From Frisingicoccus caecimuris (lineage in GTDB: Bacteria; Bacillota; Clostridia; Lachnospirales; Lachnospiraceae), in NCBI RefSeq assembly GCF_004340975.1, contig NZ_SLXA01000004.1, positions 62,001-126,000 on the forward strand: DNA of 64,000 nucleotides. Reading direction: 5' to 3'. Of the stretch, positions 1 through 7,369 are shown piece after piece; within the stretch, counting starts at the first letter, position 1, and every line of letters starts with the position of its first letter. The position numbers and the translations under genes are program-made. A model generated the notes under the pieces. It was not told where the DNA came from. It saw only the letters and a list, made by a program, of their open reading frames with translations, and did no database searches.

Positions 1-199
1 CAATGTGCACTTCACCCTTTTCCAGCGTCAGGTGGTTCACATGAAGATCCTCACCCCGAATCATTAAGAGACCCTCTTCTGTATCCATGACAATCTCGTT
101 CGTATCAAAAGAAAGTACATCCAGCACGCCGGTCATCTGGGCATTACTCCGGTTGAACAGGGACAGTTTATGATTCTTTCCCCCGAGTCTTTCATCCAT
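1..199 (-). CDS. yabP: YabP sporulation protein (partial)
   Basis: The gene runs off the left edge; only the first 66 codons are here. The protein begins MDERLGGKNHKLSLFNRS and has the beta-rich pattern of the YabP/YqfC family, whose members are needed for spore cortex or coat formation in Bacillus. The ATG at 199 follows a strong GGGGAGG ribosome site. It is the last visible gene of a mazG-hup-rqcP-yabP run, the same neighbourhood as yabN-yabO-yabP in Bacillus, which supports the name. It marks the organism as a spore former. The C-terminal third is not visible, so completeness cannot be judged. Confidence 0.85.
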   Translation of the reverse strand, partial: MDERLGGKNHKLSLFNRSNAQMTGVLDVLSFDTNEIVMDTEEGLLMIRGEDLHVNHLTLEKGEVHI

Positions 200-271
200 A
201 AAAAAACCTCCCCACATACTCAGATTACGTTAAGTTAATCTAAATATATGGAAAGGCTCTGCAGAATATTC

Positions 272-511
272 TTATAAATACCTGAACAGGTCTTTGGCTT
301 CTTCCTTACGCACCGTCTCCGTCACATCAAGTACTTCAATCTTTACATTTCGAGTCCCGAAGCCAATCTCAATGATATCTCCCGCTTTCACTGCAACCCC
401 GGCTTTGGCAACCTTGCCATTGACTGACACACGCCCTGCATCACACGCTTCATTGGCCACCGTCCGCCGCTTGATCAAACGGGATACTTTTAAAAATTTG
501 TCCAACCGCAT
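272..511 (-). CDS. rqcP: RqcP (YabO), S4-domain RNA-binding protein
   Basis: This 79-residue protein is almost entirely an S4 RNA-binding fold: MRLDKFLKVSRLIKRR at the start and GRVSVNGKVAKAG in the middle. RqcP is the small S4 protein of ribosome quality control. In Bacillus it sits on the obstructed 50S subunit and holds the P-site tRNA while RqcH adds alanine tails. It starts 4 bp after the hup stop, so the two are translationally close. Length and position next to mazG and yabP match Bacillus yabO. The assignment is from family and context; the generic name would be Hsp15-like S4 protein. Confidence 0.85.
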   Translation of the reverse strand: MRLDKFLKVSRLIKRRTVANEACDAGRVSVNGKVAKAGVAVKAGDIIEIGFGTRNVKIEVLDVTETVRKEEAKDLFRYL

Positions 512-515
512 CGGA

Positions 516-794
516 TTATTTATTATTTACGAGGTCTTTTAAAGCTTTACCAGCTTTGAATTTCGGAGCCTTGGAAGCTTCGATCACCATAGATGCACCT
601 GTCTGTGGATTTCTTCCTTCTCTTGCAGGTCTTTCGCTGACTTCAAATGTTCCAAAACCAACCATCTGAACTTTTTCACCTTTTTTAAGTTCTTCACCTA
701 CAATATCTACAAATGCTTTTAAAGCTTTTTCAGCATCTTTCTTGGATAATTCTGCCTGCTCTGCGATTGCTGTGATTAATTCTGTTTTGTTCAT
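516..794 (-). CDS. hup: HU-family DNA-binding protein
   Basis: A 92-residue histone-like protein. It opens MNKTELITAIAEQAELSKKD, the helical dimerisation body, followed by GFGTFEVSERPAREGRNPQTG-type sequence for the beta arm that intercalates in the minor groove (RNPQTG near residues 61-66). Length is typical for HU. It bends and compacts DNA as a dimer. It lies 29 bp downstream of mazG and 4 bp upstream of rqcP in one operon. The ribosome site is AAGGAGGAG before the ATG at 794. IHF is an alternative in principle, but a lone copy in Clostridia is normally HU. Confidence 0.95.
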   Translation of the reverse strand: MNKTELITAIAEQAELSKKDAEKALKAFVDIVGEELKKGEKVQMVGFGTFEVSERPAREGRNPQTGASMVIEASKAPKFKAGKALKDLVNNK

Positions 795-823
795 TCTTAA
801 TACTCCTCCTTGAATTTCCTTTT

Positions 824-1636
824 CTAAATATCACTATCTTTTAAATGTTTAATTTCATTCCATAATTCATCCATCTCACCGATAGTCATATGTTTGAGCT
901 TTAACCCCTGCTTTTCAGCAGTTCCCTCAATATATTCAAATCTATTTATAAACTTTTCCGTTGCATTTGTCAAGGCATTTTCAGCATTTACGTCTAAAAA
1001 GCGGGACAAATTGACCGCCGAAAACATTAAATCTCCAAATTCCTCAAAGACAGCTTCCTGCCGGCCTTTTTCTGCAGCATCCAGCACCTCCTGCAGTTCC
1101 TCTGCAACTTTATCTGCCGCCTGATGATAGTCTTCAAAATCAAATCCCACCCTGGCCGCCTTTTTCTGAACCTTCGCCGCCCGAATATTGGCCGGAAGCG
1201 CTCTGGCTACCCGGCGCATTCCTTCAGAGATCGTCTGTTCATCCTTCTCTTTCTGCTTAATGGCTTCCCAGTTATCCAAAACCTGTTCCGGTGTATCCGC
1301 TTTGACTGTACCAAAGACATGGGGATGGCGGTGAATCATTTTCTCTGAAATGCCCTGAATAACGTCTGACATCGTAAAACGTCCTTCCTCTTCGGCGATC
1401 CGCGCATGCATAACGATGTGAAGAAGCACATCTCCCAGTTCTTCACAGAGATTATGGTCATCTCCCGTCGCCTGATAAATATCAATTCCTTCCACCACCT
1501 CATAGGCCTCTTCGAGCATGCCGTCTCGCAGACTTTCATGGGTCTGTACCTGATCCCAGGGACACCCGTCCTTCGCCCGAAGCCGGGCAATGATGTTTTG
1601 AAAATCTTCAAATGTATATGTTGTCTTATTTTCCAT
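824..1636 (-). CDS. mazG: MazG nucleoside triphosphate pyrophosphohydrolase
   Basis: A 270-residue protein with two tandem all-alpha MazG domains. The first carries CPWD at residues 25-28 and metal-binding acidic residues in EELGD (65-69); the second has the matching EEFGD near residue 200. MazG hydrolyses NTPs and dNTPs to monophosphates plus pyrophosphate, cleaning aberrant nucleotides and, in E. coli, lowering ppGpp. Bacillus YabN carries an extra N-terminal methylase domain; this one does not, so it is the short MazG form. It is first in the mazG-hup-rqcP-yabP operon, with a promoter at 1703-1732. Confidence 0.93.
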   Translation of the reverse strand: MENKTTYTFEDFQNIIARLRAKDGCPWDQVQTHESLRDGMLEEAYEVVEGIDIYQATGDDHNLCEELGDVLLHIVMHARIAEEEGRFTMSDVIQGISEKMIHRHPHVFGTVKADTPEQVLDNWEAIKQKEKDEQTISEGMRRVARALPANIRAAKVQKKAARVGFDFEDYHQAADKVAEELQEVLDAAEKGRQEAVFEEFGDLMFSAVNLSRFLDVNAENALTNATEKFINRFEYIEGTAEKQGLKLKHMTIGEMDELWNEIKHLKDSDI

Positions 1637-1657
1637 GTTCTTCTACTCCCCTGCACC

Positions 1658-1678
1658 GGCCGGACCTTCTGCCCGGCC
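1658..1678 (-). other. GC-rich hairpin in the mazG leader
   Basis: GGCCGG (1658-1663) and CCGGCC (1673-1678) form a 6-bp stem just upstream of the mazG ribosome site. There is no T-tract behind it, so it is not an obvious terminator. It could affect mRNA stability or translation. Confidence 0.35.
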
Positions 1679-1702
1679 GCCCTCTGACAAAAACTTAAGT
1701 AT

Positions 1703-1732
1703 ATTCTATCGTGACATACGGCCTCCTGTCAA
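1703..1732 (-). promoter_or_regulatory. Promoter for mazG-hup-rqcP-yabP
   Basis: Read on the minus strand: TTGACA (1727-1732), an 18-bp spacer and TAGAAT (1703-1708). This matches a housekeeping sigma-A promoter and sits about 70 bp before the mazG start. Confidence 0.65.
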
Positions 1733-1804
1733 ATCCTTCCTCCTTTTTTGGCAGCCACCGCCGTCGGCTGTTAAGTTGCCCTTCAGCCGATTTTATGTTA
1801 AGAT

Positions 1805-1834
1805 TTAACCATAACTTAATCAGACAGGTATACT
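1805..1834 (+). promoter_or_regulatory. Possible promoter for larC-larE
   Basis: TTAACC (1805-1810), an 18-bp spacer and TATACT (1829-1834). The -10 box is good and the -35 box weak. It lies about 60 bp before the larC start. Nothing else is visible in the 1733-1896 gap. Confidence 0.4.
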
Positions 1835-1896
1835 ATATCGCGCTCCGCCAGGCTTCGCGCGACAAGGTATATATTAGCAGTAAAGGGGGAATTATT

Positions 1897-3366
1897 ATGC
1901 GTAACAAAACTCTGTATCTGGAATGTTTCTCCGGCATCAGCGGCGATATGACGGTTGCTGCTCTGATTGACCTTGGTGTTGACCATTCCTACCTTTTAAA
2001 TGCTTTAGATAGCCTGAATCTTAAAGGCTATGAAGTAAAAATATCCCGGGTCAATAAATCCGGCATTGATGCCTGCGATTTTAATGTCATCCTGGACAAA
2101 GCCCATGAAAATCATGATCATGATATGGAATATCTTCATGGCGCCGGCCAACACGGACACCATCACGACCATGAACATGAACACGGTCATGAGCATCCTC
2201 ATGAACACCGGAATCTGGAAAGCATTCAGGCCATCATCAACAGCAGCGGACTCAGCCGCCAGGCAAAGGTCACAGCCCTGAAGATTTTCCAGGTCATTGC
2301 CGAAGCGGAAGCCAAAGCACATAACAAACCGTTGAATGAAGTTCATTTCCATGAAGTCGGTGCCATAGACTCCATCGTGGATATCGCCGCTCTGGCCGTC
2401 TGCCTGGACGCTCTCAAAATAAAAAATGTCATCGTCTCTGAACTGTACGAGGGGCAGGGCACGGTCCGCTGTCAGCACGGTGTTCTCCCTATTCCCGTAC
2501 CGGCCGTTGCAAATATTATATCCGCTTATGAACTGCCGATGCATATCATGAACATCCATGGTGAATTTGTTACACCGACCGGAGCTGCCATTGCCGCTGC
2601 TCTCAGGACCGACCGCCAGCTTCCGGAACATTTCCGGATTCTCAAAACCGGGATCGGCGCAGGAAAGCGTGAATATGAAAGGGCAAGTATTCTTCGGGCA
2701 ATGCTCATTGAAGATCTGGATAGAAAACCGGATAATGACACTCCGGAAACAGCTTCATCCACGGGTTTTGAAATCACTCTGAATACGGAAAAACGACCGG
2801 CTGCCTTTAAACCAAAGGAAAAGTCCATAGATTTTCCGAAGCGTGAGGTGGATCTGGAACCCATCTGGAAGATTGAAACCAATCTGGATGACTGCTCCGG
2901 TGAAGCAATTGCCTTCACCTTCAACCAGTTATTTGAAGCCGGCGCCCAGGACGTTTATACAACACCAATATATATGAAGAAAAACCGTCCGGCAACCATG
3001 CTGACGGTCCTCTGCCGTGAATCCCTGATTGCAAAAATGGAGGATATTATCTTCACCCATACAACGACCATCGGTCTGCGTAAATATCCGGTAGAACGCA
3101 CGATTCTTCCTCGGGAAATCCGCGCCATCGAAACGCCTTGGGGTAAGGCCCACGTCAAATATACTACTTGGAAAGGTCACATTTATGCCTACCCGGAAAA
3201 TGACGACGTGGCGGCAATTGCCGAAAAGAATCATCTCAGCTTCCCTGAGGTCTACGCTATAATCAAAGCCATCGCCTATGATCTCTCCGGCGGCTACGCA
3301 AGCGCCATGGCCGAACGAAAAGCCATCGACTGCAAAAAAGCCCTTCCCGAAGGTGAAAAGAAATGA
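1897..3366 (+). CDS. larC: LarC, nickel insertion protein for the nickel-pincer cofactor
   Basis: LarC puts nickel into the pincer nucleotide used by lactate racemase LarA and related enzymes, consuming CTP. The protein starts MRNKTLYLECFSGISGDM, the LarC family signature, and has a histidine-rich stretch near residues 85-110 (HGHHHDHEHEHGHEHPHEH) suited to nickel binding. I chose the ATG at 1897 (489 residues) because it follows TAAAGGGGGA; an upstream in-frame ATG at 1711 would add 62 residues with no family resemblance. In Lactobacillus plantarum the protein comes from larC1 and larC2 joined by ribosomal frameshifting; here it is one continuous frame. It overlaps larE by 4 bp. No larA or larB is in the window. 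Confidence 0.93.
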   Translation: MRNKTLYLECFSGISGDMTVAALIDLGVDHSYLLNALDSLNLKGYEVKISRVNKSGIDACDFNVILDKAHENHDHDMEYLHGAGQHGHHHDHEHEHGHEHPHEHRNLESIQAIINSSGLSRQAKVTALKIFQVIAEAEAKAHNKPLNEVHFHEVGAIDSIVDIAALAVCLDALKIKNVIVSELYEGQGTVRCQHGVLPIPVPAVANIISAYELPMHIMNIHGEFVTPTGAAIAAALRTDRQLPEHFRILKTGIGAGKREYERASILRAMLIEDLDRKPDNDTPETASSTGFEITLNTEKRPAAFKPKEKSIDFPKREVDLEPIWKIETNLDDCSGEAIAFTFNQLFEAGAQDVYTTPIYMKKNRPATMLTVLCRESLIAKMEDIIFTHTTTIGLRKYPVERTILPREIRAIETPWGKAHVKYTTWKGHIYAYPENDDVAAIAEKNHLSFPEVYAIIKAIAYDLSGGYASAMAERKAIDCKKALPEGEKK

Positions 3367-4157
3367 AATCTTTGATCGATCATTTTATCCCCCACACGGA
3401 TGAGGGAATCTGCATGGCCTTCTCCGGCGGTGTAGACAGCAGCGTGCTTCTCGCTGCTGCCTGCCGGGCCGTAAAGGCATCCAAGTCGGGCAAACCAGTT
3501 CTGGCTGTGACCTTTGCGACCCGGCTCCATCCCCACGGGGACACCGCCGAGGCTGAGGCTCTTGCCCGCTCACTGGGTGCCGCCCATCAGACCATTGAAA
3601 TTGATGAGTTTTCCGACAGTCGTATCCTGACAAACCCTAAAAACCGCTGTTACCTGTGCAAATCTCTGCTCTTTCAGTCCCTCCTCCGGGTCGGACAAGA
3701 TGCCGGATATCGATTTTTCTGTGAAGGCTCCAATGTGGACGACACAAAAGTTTACCGTCCGGGGCTTCAGGCTGTCCGTGAGGCCGGCGTCCATAGTCCT
3801 TTGATTGACTGCGGACTGACTAAGGCAGACATTCGCCGAATTGCTGCCGAAGCCGGACTTTCCTCTGCCGACAAGCCTTCCACACCATGCATGGCCACCC
3901 GGCTTCCATACGATACGCCCTTTGACTATGAGCTGCTCGACAGAATCCACAACGGTGAGACACGGCTTCGAAAACTAGGCTTTTATAACGTCCGTCTCCG
4001 GTTCCATGAACCGATTTTAAGAATTGAAATCGACAAAACAGATTTTAACCAATTTATGGAACAGCGTGAATCCATCATCAAAGCCATGAAAAAACTTGGC
4101 TTTAAACACATCACCCTTGATCTGGAAGGCTTTCGTTCCGGAAGTATGGATATTTAA
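3363..4157 (+). CDS. larE: LarE, sulfur transferase for the nickel-pincer cofactor
   Basis: A 264-residue PP-loop ATPase. SGGVDSS at residues 21-27 is the ATP pyrophosphate loop. LarE adenylates the pyridinium carboxylate precursor and gives it sulfur. Cysteine 176, in the segment TPCMATRLPYD, matches the Lactobacillus LarE Cys176 that donates its own sulfur and becomes dehydroalanine. The C-terminal 85 residues have no cysteine, so I see no sign of the iron-sulfur, catalytic LarE type. The start overlaps larC by 4 bp, implying translational coupling. Confidence 0.92.
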   Translation: MKSLIDHFIPHTDEGICMAFSGGVDSSVLLAAACRAVKASKSGKPVLAVTFATRLHPHGDTAEAEALARSLGAAHQTIEIDEFSDSRILTNPKNRCYLCKSLLFQSLLRVGQDAGYRFFCEGSNVDDTKVYRPGLQAVREAGVHSPLIDCGLTKADIRRIAAEAGLSSADKPSTPCMATRLPYDTPFDYELLDRIHNGETRLRKLGFYNVRLRFHEPILRIEIDKTDFNQFMEQRESIIKAMKKLGFKHITLDLEGFRSGSMDI

Positions 4158-4208
4158 GATACTAAATGCATATACTAACGAAAGATTATAGAACAGGAGG
4201 CTTTTATC

Positions 4209-4829
4209 ATGAAACAAACATATCCTTTTGACCTTGTTCCTCTGCCATATGACTATGATGCTCTTGAACCTTATATGGATGCAGAGACACTTCACTATCA
4301 TCATGACAAACACTTAAAAACCTACGTGGATAACCTGAATAACATTTTGAAAGATTACCCACAGTATCAGAATTGGACATTAGAAGACTTACTCACCAAC
4401 CTGGATGATCTGCCGGAAGATATTCGCCAGGCCGTCATGAATAACGCCGGCGGCGTTTATAATCACCAGATGTTCTTCCGGCTGCTGCATCCTCCGGTAA
4501 ACGACAATCCAATGGAGCCCTACCTCACAGAAGCATTTGGCTCCTATGAAAAGTTTGTGGAAATCATGAGTGAAAATGCTATGGGTCAGTTTGGTTCCGG
4601 TTATGCCTGGCTTACCATCAACCCGGACAAAAAGCTTGAAGTGGTCAAAACACCAAACCAGAATAATCCCATTTCCAATGGTTATATTCCCATTCTCAAC
4701 GTGGATGTATGGGAACATGCCTACTATCTGAAATACAAAAATCTGAGAAAAGATTACGTGGCCAATTGGTTCCATTTGATCAATTGGAATGAAGTTTACA
4801 AAGACGCAAAAAAACATCTTGAAGCTTAA
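4209..4829 (+). CDS. sodA: Superoxide dismutase, Fe/Mn family
   Basis: A 206-residue Fe/Mn superoxide dismutase that turns superoxide into peroxide and oxygen in the cytoplasm. By alignment with E. coli SodA the metal ligands are His31 in LHYHHDKH, the histidine in GGVYNHQMFF, and the aspartate and histidine in DVWEHAYY. The active-site glutamine region reads GQFGSGYAWL. Which metal is used cannot be told from sequence alone, so sodA is a family label. The ribosome site is AACAGGAGG. It follows larE by 51 bp and ends at a strong terminator. Confidence 0.93.
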   Translation: MKQTYPFDLVPLPYDYDALEPYMDAETLHYHHDKHLKTYVDNLNNILKDYPQYQNWTLEDLLTNLDDLPEDIRQAVMNNAGGVYNHQMFFRLLHPPVNDNPMEPYLTEAFGSYEKFVEIMSENAMGQFGSGYAWLTINPDKKLEVVKTPNQNNPISNGYIPILNVDVWEHAYYLKYKNLRKDYVANWFHLINWNEVYKDAKKHLEA

Positions 4830-4852
4830 ATGTTCCGATCATAGGAAAGAAA

Positions 4853-4905
4853 AAGCCGCGGCAGCCAGGTCCTTTTTAGAAACCTGTCTGCCGCAGCTTT
4901 TTTAT
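4853..4905 (+). terminator. Terminator after sodA
   Basis: A 12-bp stem (AAGCCGCGGCAG / CTGCCGCAGCTT, one mismatch) with a nested CAGGT/ACCTG stem, followed by TTTTTT. Because A-runs precede it, it may also serve the convergent gene ending at 4923. Confidence 0.85.
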
Positions 4906-4922
4906 GTCCTGAAAAAAATTTC

Positions 4923-5150
4923 TCAATTTGCCAAATCCCGGAGACTTTGAAGTAAATCCAGATCTGACTGCTGAACCCGTATATTAGATGTGATGGGTTC
5001 TTCCCCTGGTCTCGTCACAGTAATCTCGATGACCGTTCCGGCTTCAATCCCTCTTGAATATACCGCACTTAAAAATGCCGTAAACTTGGGATGATTCTCC
5101 ACAAATTTATTTTTTGCACTCATGATCTTCATAATTGCCGATGGATTCAT
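4923..5150 (-). CDS. Conserved small protein of unknown function
   Basis: A 75-residue protein that I do not recognise. It is probably real: the ATG at 5150 has an AAGGAGA ribosome site and it sits 15 bp behind the nucleotidyltransferase. The N-terminal half (SAKNKFVENHPKFTAFLSAV) looks helical and basic. The second half, ending QQSDLDLLQSLRDLAN, has a short beta segment and an amphipathic helix. There is no signal peptide or membrane segment. It may regulate or bind the neighbouring nucleotidyltransferase, but that is only from position. Confidence 0.75.
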   Translation of the reverse strand: MNPSAIMKIMSAKNKFVENHPKFTAFLSAVYSRGIEAGTVIEITVTRPGEEPITSNIRVQQSDLDLLQSLRDLAN

Positions 5151-5165
5151 GCCCTGCGTCTCCTT

Positions 5166-6086
5166 CTAGCCCCAAAGGTTTGCCGGATACACGCCGTCCG
5201 CAATCAATTTCCTGAAAGCGGCCACAACGCTCTCCTTATCTTCTTTATAAGTAACACCAAACCATTTATCCTGAGTCTCAAGCACCTTTACAGAAGCCTT
5301 GCCGCTCTTGATCAACTTATCTACAATCGTCGGCAGCAAATATTCCCGTTTCACTTCACCTTCCGGAATTTCCGACAAAAATGCAGAAAAACCGGTTTCC
5401 AATTCGCTTAAAAAGTTTGGCGTAAAGCCCCACATATTCATGGATACATGCTGATCCGGTGTAATGACCATATCTGAACCATTGTCTTCATGGGCAATCG
5501 TTCCCTCCGGTGTCATCACAAGTCCACCGGTCTCCACAACCTCAGACAGATAATCCTTATCATCCACTACGCAGACACCACGGGTCACTGCACCGTTATC
5601 ACTCAATGTATTCTTAAGGATAAAGCCTGCCATACACATATCATATTCTTTGCCAGTCGTACCTCCACCGATCAAATAGTCATGAACCTTCTTAAAAGCT
5701 TCTTTGCCATAATAATCATCCGCATTGATGACCGCGAAAGGCTCATGAACAACACCTTTACAGCAGAGAACGGCCTGACCGGTCCCCCATGGTTTCTTAC
5801 GGTCAGCCGGCACCTTAAATCCTTCCGGAAGGTCATCCAGAGACTGGAAAACATATTCCACATCAATTACCTTCTCAATTCTCTGGCCAATGATCCTGCG
5901 AAAATCTTCTTCAATATCCTTTCTAAGGATAAAAACCACTTTGTTAAAACCTGCGGCCTTCGCATCATAAATGGAGTAATCCATAATGATTTCTCCATTT
6001 GGTCCCATCGGTTCCAACTGTTTAATGCCGCCGCCAAAACGGCTTCCGATACCGGCGGCCATGATCACTAATGTCGTATTTTTCAT
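5166..6086 (-). CDS. Sugar-phosphate nucleotidyltransferase
   Basis: A 306-residue protein of the GT-A nucleotidyltransferase fold. The N-terminus reads AAGIGSRFGGGIKQLEPMG, a variant of the G-x-G-T/S-R nucleotide loop with the catalytic lysine; INADDYYGKEAF supplies the metal-binding aspartates near residue 130. Such enzymes join a sugar-1-phosphate to an NTP to make an NDP-sugar. The substrate cannot be read from the sequence, and it is not a close match to the GlmU, GalU or RfbA patterns I know. It has a GGAGGATATT ribosome site, lies 12 bp after the ACT gene, and shares its operon with the 75-residue protein. Confidence 0.85.
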   Translation of the reverse strand: MKNTTLVIMAAGIGSRFGGGIKQLEPMGPNGEIIMDYSIYDAKAAGFNKVVFILRKDIEEDFRRIIGQRIEKVIDVEYVFQSLDDLPEGFKVPADRKKPWGTGQAVLCCKGVVHEPFAVINADDYYGKEAFKKVHDYLIGGGTTGKEYDMCMAGFILKNTLSDNGAVTRGVCVVDDKDYLSEVVETGGLVMTPEGTIAHEDNGSDMVITPDQHVSMNMWGFTPNFLSELETGFSAFLSEIPEGEVKREYLLPTIVDKLIKSGKASVKVLETQDKWFGVTYKEDKESVVAAFRKLIADGVYPANLWG

Positions 6087-6098
6087 TGTAATATCCTC

Positions 6099-6503
6099 CT
6101 ATAATACTGAAAATCCTCTTTCAGCAATACACATTTCTACTTCCATCACATCATCCGTCGAAATGACCATGATTGGTTTTCCAGATTCACGGTTGAAGGA
6201 CAGATAAATATAATCCACACTAATATTACTATCATCCAGAGCCTGAAGAAGGTGATTCAGATTGCCGACCTCATCCTCCACCTCGACGCCAAGCACTGCC
6301 GTCAGCCGGCACAAATAACCTGCCGCTTCCAGAGCCTTAACCGTTTTCTCCGGATCCGATACGATCATTCGGATAATTCCATATTCTGCACTATCATTCG
6401 TGACAGAACCAAGAATATTGATATTTTCTTTTAACAGCACTGATGTGATTTTCTGCATCGTGCCTTTTCTATTTTCAGCATATATTGAAACCTGCTTCAG
6501 CAT
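6099..6503 (-). CDS. Tandem ACT-domain protein
   Basis: A 134-residue protein made of two ACT domains, one from residue 3 (VSIYAENRKGTMQKITSVL) and the other from about 70 (GVEVEDEVGNLNHLLQAL). ACT domains bind amino acids or related small molecules and usually regulate an enzyme. No catalytic domain is attached, so it is either a stand-alone sensor or partners another protein. It is first in an operon with the nucleotidyltransferase. The start has an AGGAGGAAAAGCAG ribosome site and the promoter is at 6540-6568. Confidence 0.88.
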   Translation of the reverse strand: MLKQVSIYAENRKGTMQKITSVLLKENINILGSVTNDSAEYGIIRMIVSDPEKTVKALEAAGYLCRLTAVLGVEVEDEVGNLNHLLQALDDSNISVDYIYLSFNRESGKPIMVISTDDVMEVEMCIAERGFSVL

Positions 6504-6539
6504 CTGCTTTTCCTCCTGATGATATAGTCTATTCTCTTC

Positions 6540-6568
6540 ATTTTAGCCTTTTTCCTATATAATGTCAA
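6540..6568 (-). promoter_or_regulatory. Promoter for the ACT / nucleotidyltransferase operon
   Basis: Minus strand: TTGACA (6563-6568), a 17-bp spacer and TAAAAT (6540-6545). Near-consensus, about 40 bp from the start at 6503. Confidence 0.7.
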
Positions 6569-6582
6569 CAATGGGTCATGAA

Positions 6583-6663
6583 AAAGAACCCTTCCGAACC
6601 TGCAATATGCTCCTGAAAGTTGAACTTTCAGGGGCACACCACAAGGGTCCAAAAGGGCTCTTT
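6583..6663 (-). terminator. Branched terminator after the V-ATPase operon
   Basis: An outer stem of 18 pairs (6646-6663 with 6583-6600, counting G-U pairs) closes around an inner hairpin CCTGAAAGT / ACTTTCAGG (about 6612-6632). T-rich sequence follows on the minus strand (GTTCTTTTTC). It begins directly at the atpD stop codon. Confidence 0.8.
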
Positions 6664-7341
6664 CTATTCTACAACGGCTGCTGCCTGTCTTTCTTTGTAA
6701 TGGTGGGCTTCTTCCAGCATCATATCTTTAACTTTCATCAGACGGATCTGGGTGGAACGTTCATTTTCATCCAGCTTCATCGTGATATATTTGATATTTG
6801 CCTGAGCCCTCGGGATAATGACATGTTCCAGTGCGTTAACGCGCCGCCGGGTTTTTTCAATCTCTGCCGACATAAGCTGGCAGGCTTTTTCTGTCTCCGC
6901 CAGTTTCAGCATATCCGGCAGAATATCTGCCAGCGATTTGACTGCATCATCCAGGTCACTGGATGTGAAGGCAAATCCATAAGAATAAATGTCATTTTCA
7001 TCCGCCGTCCGGGTCTTATATTCAAAGACAGGAATATCCACACTCATGATATTTTTTTTACCTGTTTCCAGATAAACGCCCTGCTTCGGGGCCATCATCG
7101 CCGTGTGCAGTGTCTCTTCTGACATTCCGGCCTTTGCGACAACAAAATTTTTATTTGCTTCCCGGATACCGGCTTCCACCCGCTCACGCAAAGCCATATT
7201 CTCCCGAACCAGATCCAGGAATTGCCGCATCAATTCATCCCGCTTATCCTTTAAAAGCTTATGCCCTTTCGTCGCCGTTACCAGCTTTTTCTTCTGTCGG
7301 CTCAGCTCCATTCGGGTCGGGTTCACCTGCGTAGATGCCAA
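6664..7341 (-). CDS. atpD: V-type ATPase subunit D
   Basis: A 225-residue subunit D, the central shaft that turns inside the A3B3 head and couples ATP chemistry to the rotor. It is long alpha-helix at both ends, with the start MASTQVNPTRMELSRQKKKL, the family's usual N-terminus, and a coiled coil from residue 20 to 80 and again near 150-210. It is the last gene of the nine-gene operon, as ntpD is in Enterococcus hirae. It follows subunit B by 28 bp. Confidence 0.95.
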   Translation of the reverse strand: MASTQVNPTRMELSRQKKKLVTATKGHKLLKDKRDELMRQFLDLVRENMALRERVEAGIREANKNFVVAKAGMSEETLHTAMMAPKQGVYLETGKKNIMSVDIPVFEYKTRTADENDIYSYGFAFTSSDLDDAVKSLADILPDMLKLAETEKACQLMSAEIEKTRRRVNALEHVIIPRAQANIKYITMKLDENERSTQIRLMKVKDMMLEEAHHYKERQAAAVVE

Positions 7342-7369
7342 GTATCATCACCTCTTCTTTGTTCAGGTC

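Noticed and set aside
1711-1896. N-terminal extension of LarC
   Set aside because: 62 codons without family resemblance and with the promoter inside; the ATG at 1897 has a proper ribosome site.
2005-2631. Long minus-strand frame inside larC, rich in Met and Val
   Set aside because: A mirror of the histidine-rich LarC segment. LarC is clear on the plus strand.
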